A stretch of 22,167 nucleotides of DNA, taken from positions 1 through 22,167 of IMG/VR virus record IMGVR_UViG_3300025897_000099. The stretch is one strand, 5' to 3'. How positions within the stretch are numbered: the stretch's first letter is position 1; the number at the start of each line of letters is the position of its first letter. The stretch comes from a virus. The notes beneath the pieces were generated by a model. The model worked only from the letters and a program-made list of their open reading frames with translations, searched no databases and had not been told where the DNA came from. Both the position numbers and the translations under genes were made by a program. Below are positions 21,157 to 22,167 of this stretch, piece by piece.

Positions 21157-22167
21157 TAAATTTCAAAAAGGTGAGATGGAAGAATTTACTTTCATCGGGA
21201 AATAAATTTACTGAAATACAATTAGACGGACATCAAACCACCCTTATTCTTGGTGACAATGGTGCTGGTAAATCCACACTATTAGATGCATTGTGTTTCG
21301 GATTATACGGACGTGGATTTCGGAATCTAAAAAAAGAACTTCTTATTAATAGTATTAATGAGAAAGCTTTGGTAGTAGAAATAGAGTTCTCTATTGGTAA
21401 GAAAAGTTATAAAATTATCCGTGGCGCAAAACCAAACATCTTTGAATTGTATGTTGACGATATCCTAGTCAATCAAGATGCAACAGTGAGAGACTACCAA
21501 GACCATCTAGAGAAACATATACTTAAGATGTCTTATCGTTCATTTACACAGGTTGCAATATTGGGTTCTGCAAACTTCACACCTTTCATGCAACTCAGAG
21601 CAAAGGATAGAAGGAAGTTGGTAGAAGACTTACTGGATATCAACATTTTCACAACCATGATGCAACTTTTAAGAAAGAAGAAAGCTGCACATCAAATCGA
21701 TTTGAAAGATACTCAACATCAAGTAGAGATTCTAGAAGAAAGACTCAATGGTCTGAACGAACAAGTCAAAGTCATGACAGAAAATCGAATGGCAAAGATT
21801 ACACAGTTCGAAAAGAATGTAATAGACACCAACATTAATATAGGTGAGCTAATGGATGTTATAGATACTAACAGTCAAGAGATTGATAAGATTCAATTAA
21901 CAATTTCAGACAAGGATTCTATTTCTAAAAAGTTGAAAGACTTACAAGAAATGGAGAAACAACTTGAAACTGCAAGAAAGAAAGCACTTAAGGAAGTCGA
22001 ATTCTATGAAGAGAATGATGAATGTCCAACATGTAAGCAAGGTTTAGATGAGGAACATAAGAAGGAACACCTCGAATCAAAGACTAAGAAGGCAACGGAG
22101 ATTGCACATGCACTCCAACAAATTGAAGATGGAGTTACCGATGCATCAAAACGAATATCAGAAATCG
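21153..22167 (+). CDS. 46: Recombination nuclease subunit gp46 (Rad50/SbcC-like), 3' end outside window
   Basis: The ORF runs off the right edge with no stop; 338 codons are visible, whereas T4 gp46 has 560. Walker A GDNGAGKST lies at residues 34-42. A Q-loop-like segment, SFTQVAILGSANFTPFMQLRAKDRR, follows near 130-154. A long coiled coil then begins (about residue 175), with the zinc hook CPTC at 291-294 followed by the start of the returning helix. ABC-type ATP binding drives the gp47 nuclease, and the hook dimerises the coiled coils. The start overlaps the gp47 stop. The missing part should hold the signature motif, Walker B and D-loop. Confidence 0.95.
   Translation, partial: MINFKKVRWKNLLSSGNKFTEIQLDGHQTTLILGDNGAGKSTLLDALCFGLYGRGFRNLKKELLINSINEKALVVEIEFSIGKKSYKIIRGAKPNIFELYVDDILVNQDATVRDYQDHLEKHILKMSYRSFTQVAILGSANFTPFMQLRAKDRRKLVEDLLDINIFTTMMQLLRKKKAAHQIDLKDTQHQVEILEERLNGLNEQVKVMTENRMAKITQFEKNVIDTNINIGELMDVIDTNSQEIDKIQLTISDKDSISKKLKDLQEMEKQLETARKKALKEVEFYEENDECPTCKQGLDEEHKKEHLESKTKKATEIAHALQQIEDGVTDASKRISEI

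Noticed and set aside
1-22167. CRISPR arrays, insertion sequences, integrase or attachment sites
   Set aside because: I saw no direct-repeat array, transposase, integrase or attachment-type repeat on reading through; the content is that of a lytic phage core.

Overview
The window is part of the genome of a lytic, T4-like marine myovirus. Gene content and order match the conserved virion-assembly and recombination core of T4-like phages from sea water, such as cyanophages and pelagimyophages. The DNA is AT-rich and almost every gene reads on the + strand. Neighbouring genes often overlap by ATGA or TAATG, and perfect T4-type late promoters (TATAAATA) recur. No photosynthesis or other host-diagnostic genes are present, so the host cannot be named from this sequence.

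Layout. Positions 1-814 hold the end of a 2-oxoglutarate/Fe(II) oxygenase-like gene and a small membrane/coiled-coil protein. Positions 865-13571 hold the head, neck and tail block: gp13, gp14, gp15 (neck and tail completion), gp16/gp17 (terminase), gp18 (sheath), gp19 (tube), gp20 (portal), two small prohead-core-region proteins, gp21 (protease), gp22 (scaffold) and gp23 (capsid). Positions 13572-13986 contain no protein gene. They hold the gp23 terminator and, on the - strand, a near-consensus sigma70 promoter followed by about 315 nt of hairpin-rich, non-coding sequence. I interpret this as an undescribed phage non-coding RNA. Positions 13987-15550 hold a methyltransferase, a small conserved protein and a tail-tube-like protein. 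Positions 15579-18616 hold uvsY, a PKHD-type hydroxylase, uvsW and a possible Sm-like protein. Positions 18703-19365 hold five tiny, mostly translationally coupled ORFs, most of which are single-pass membrane proteins. Positions 19532-22167 hold gp55 (late sigma factor), gp47 and the start of gp46.

How it works together. gp55 recognises the TATAAATA promoters that drive the structural genes. gp46/47, UvsY and UvsW serve recombination-dependent replication, which in T4 is coupled to late transcription. gp20-gp23 build the prohead, gp16/17 fill it, and gp13/14/15/18/19 finish neck and tail.

Two signals stand out. The first is the - strand ncRNA locus, which has both a host-type and a late-type promoter. 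The second is a geometric regularity: at five genes (554 ORF, gp20, methyltransferase, uvsY, gp55) the start codon falls exactly on the +1 predicted from the promoter. This suggests systematic leaderless mRNAs, while other genes have ordinary Shine-Dalgarno leaders.
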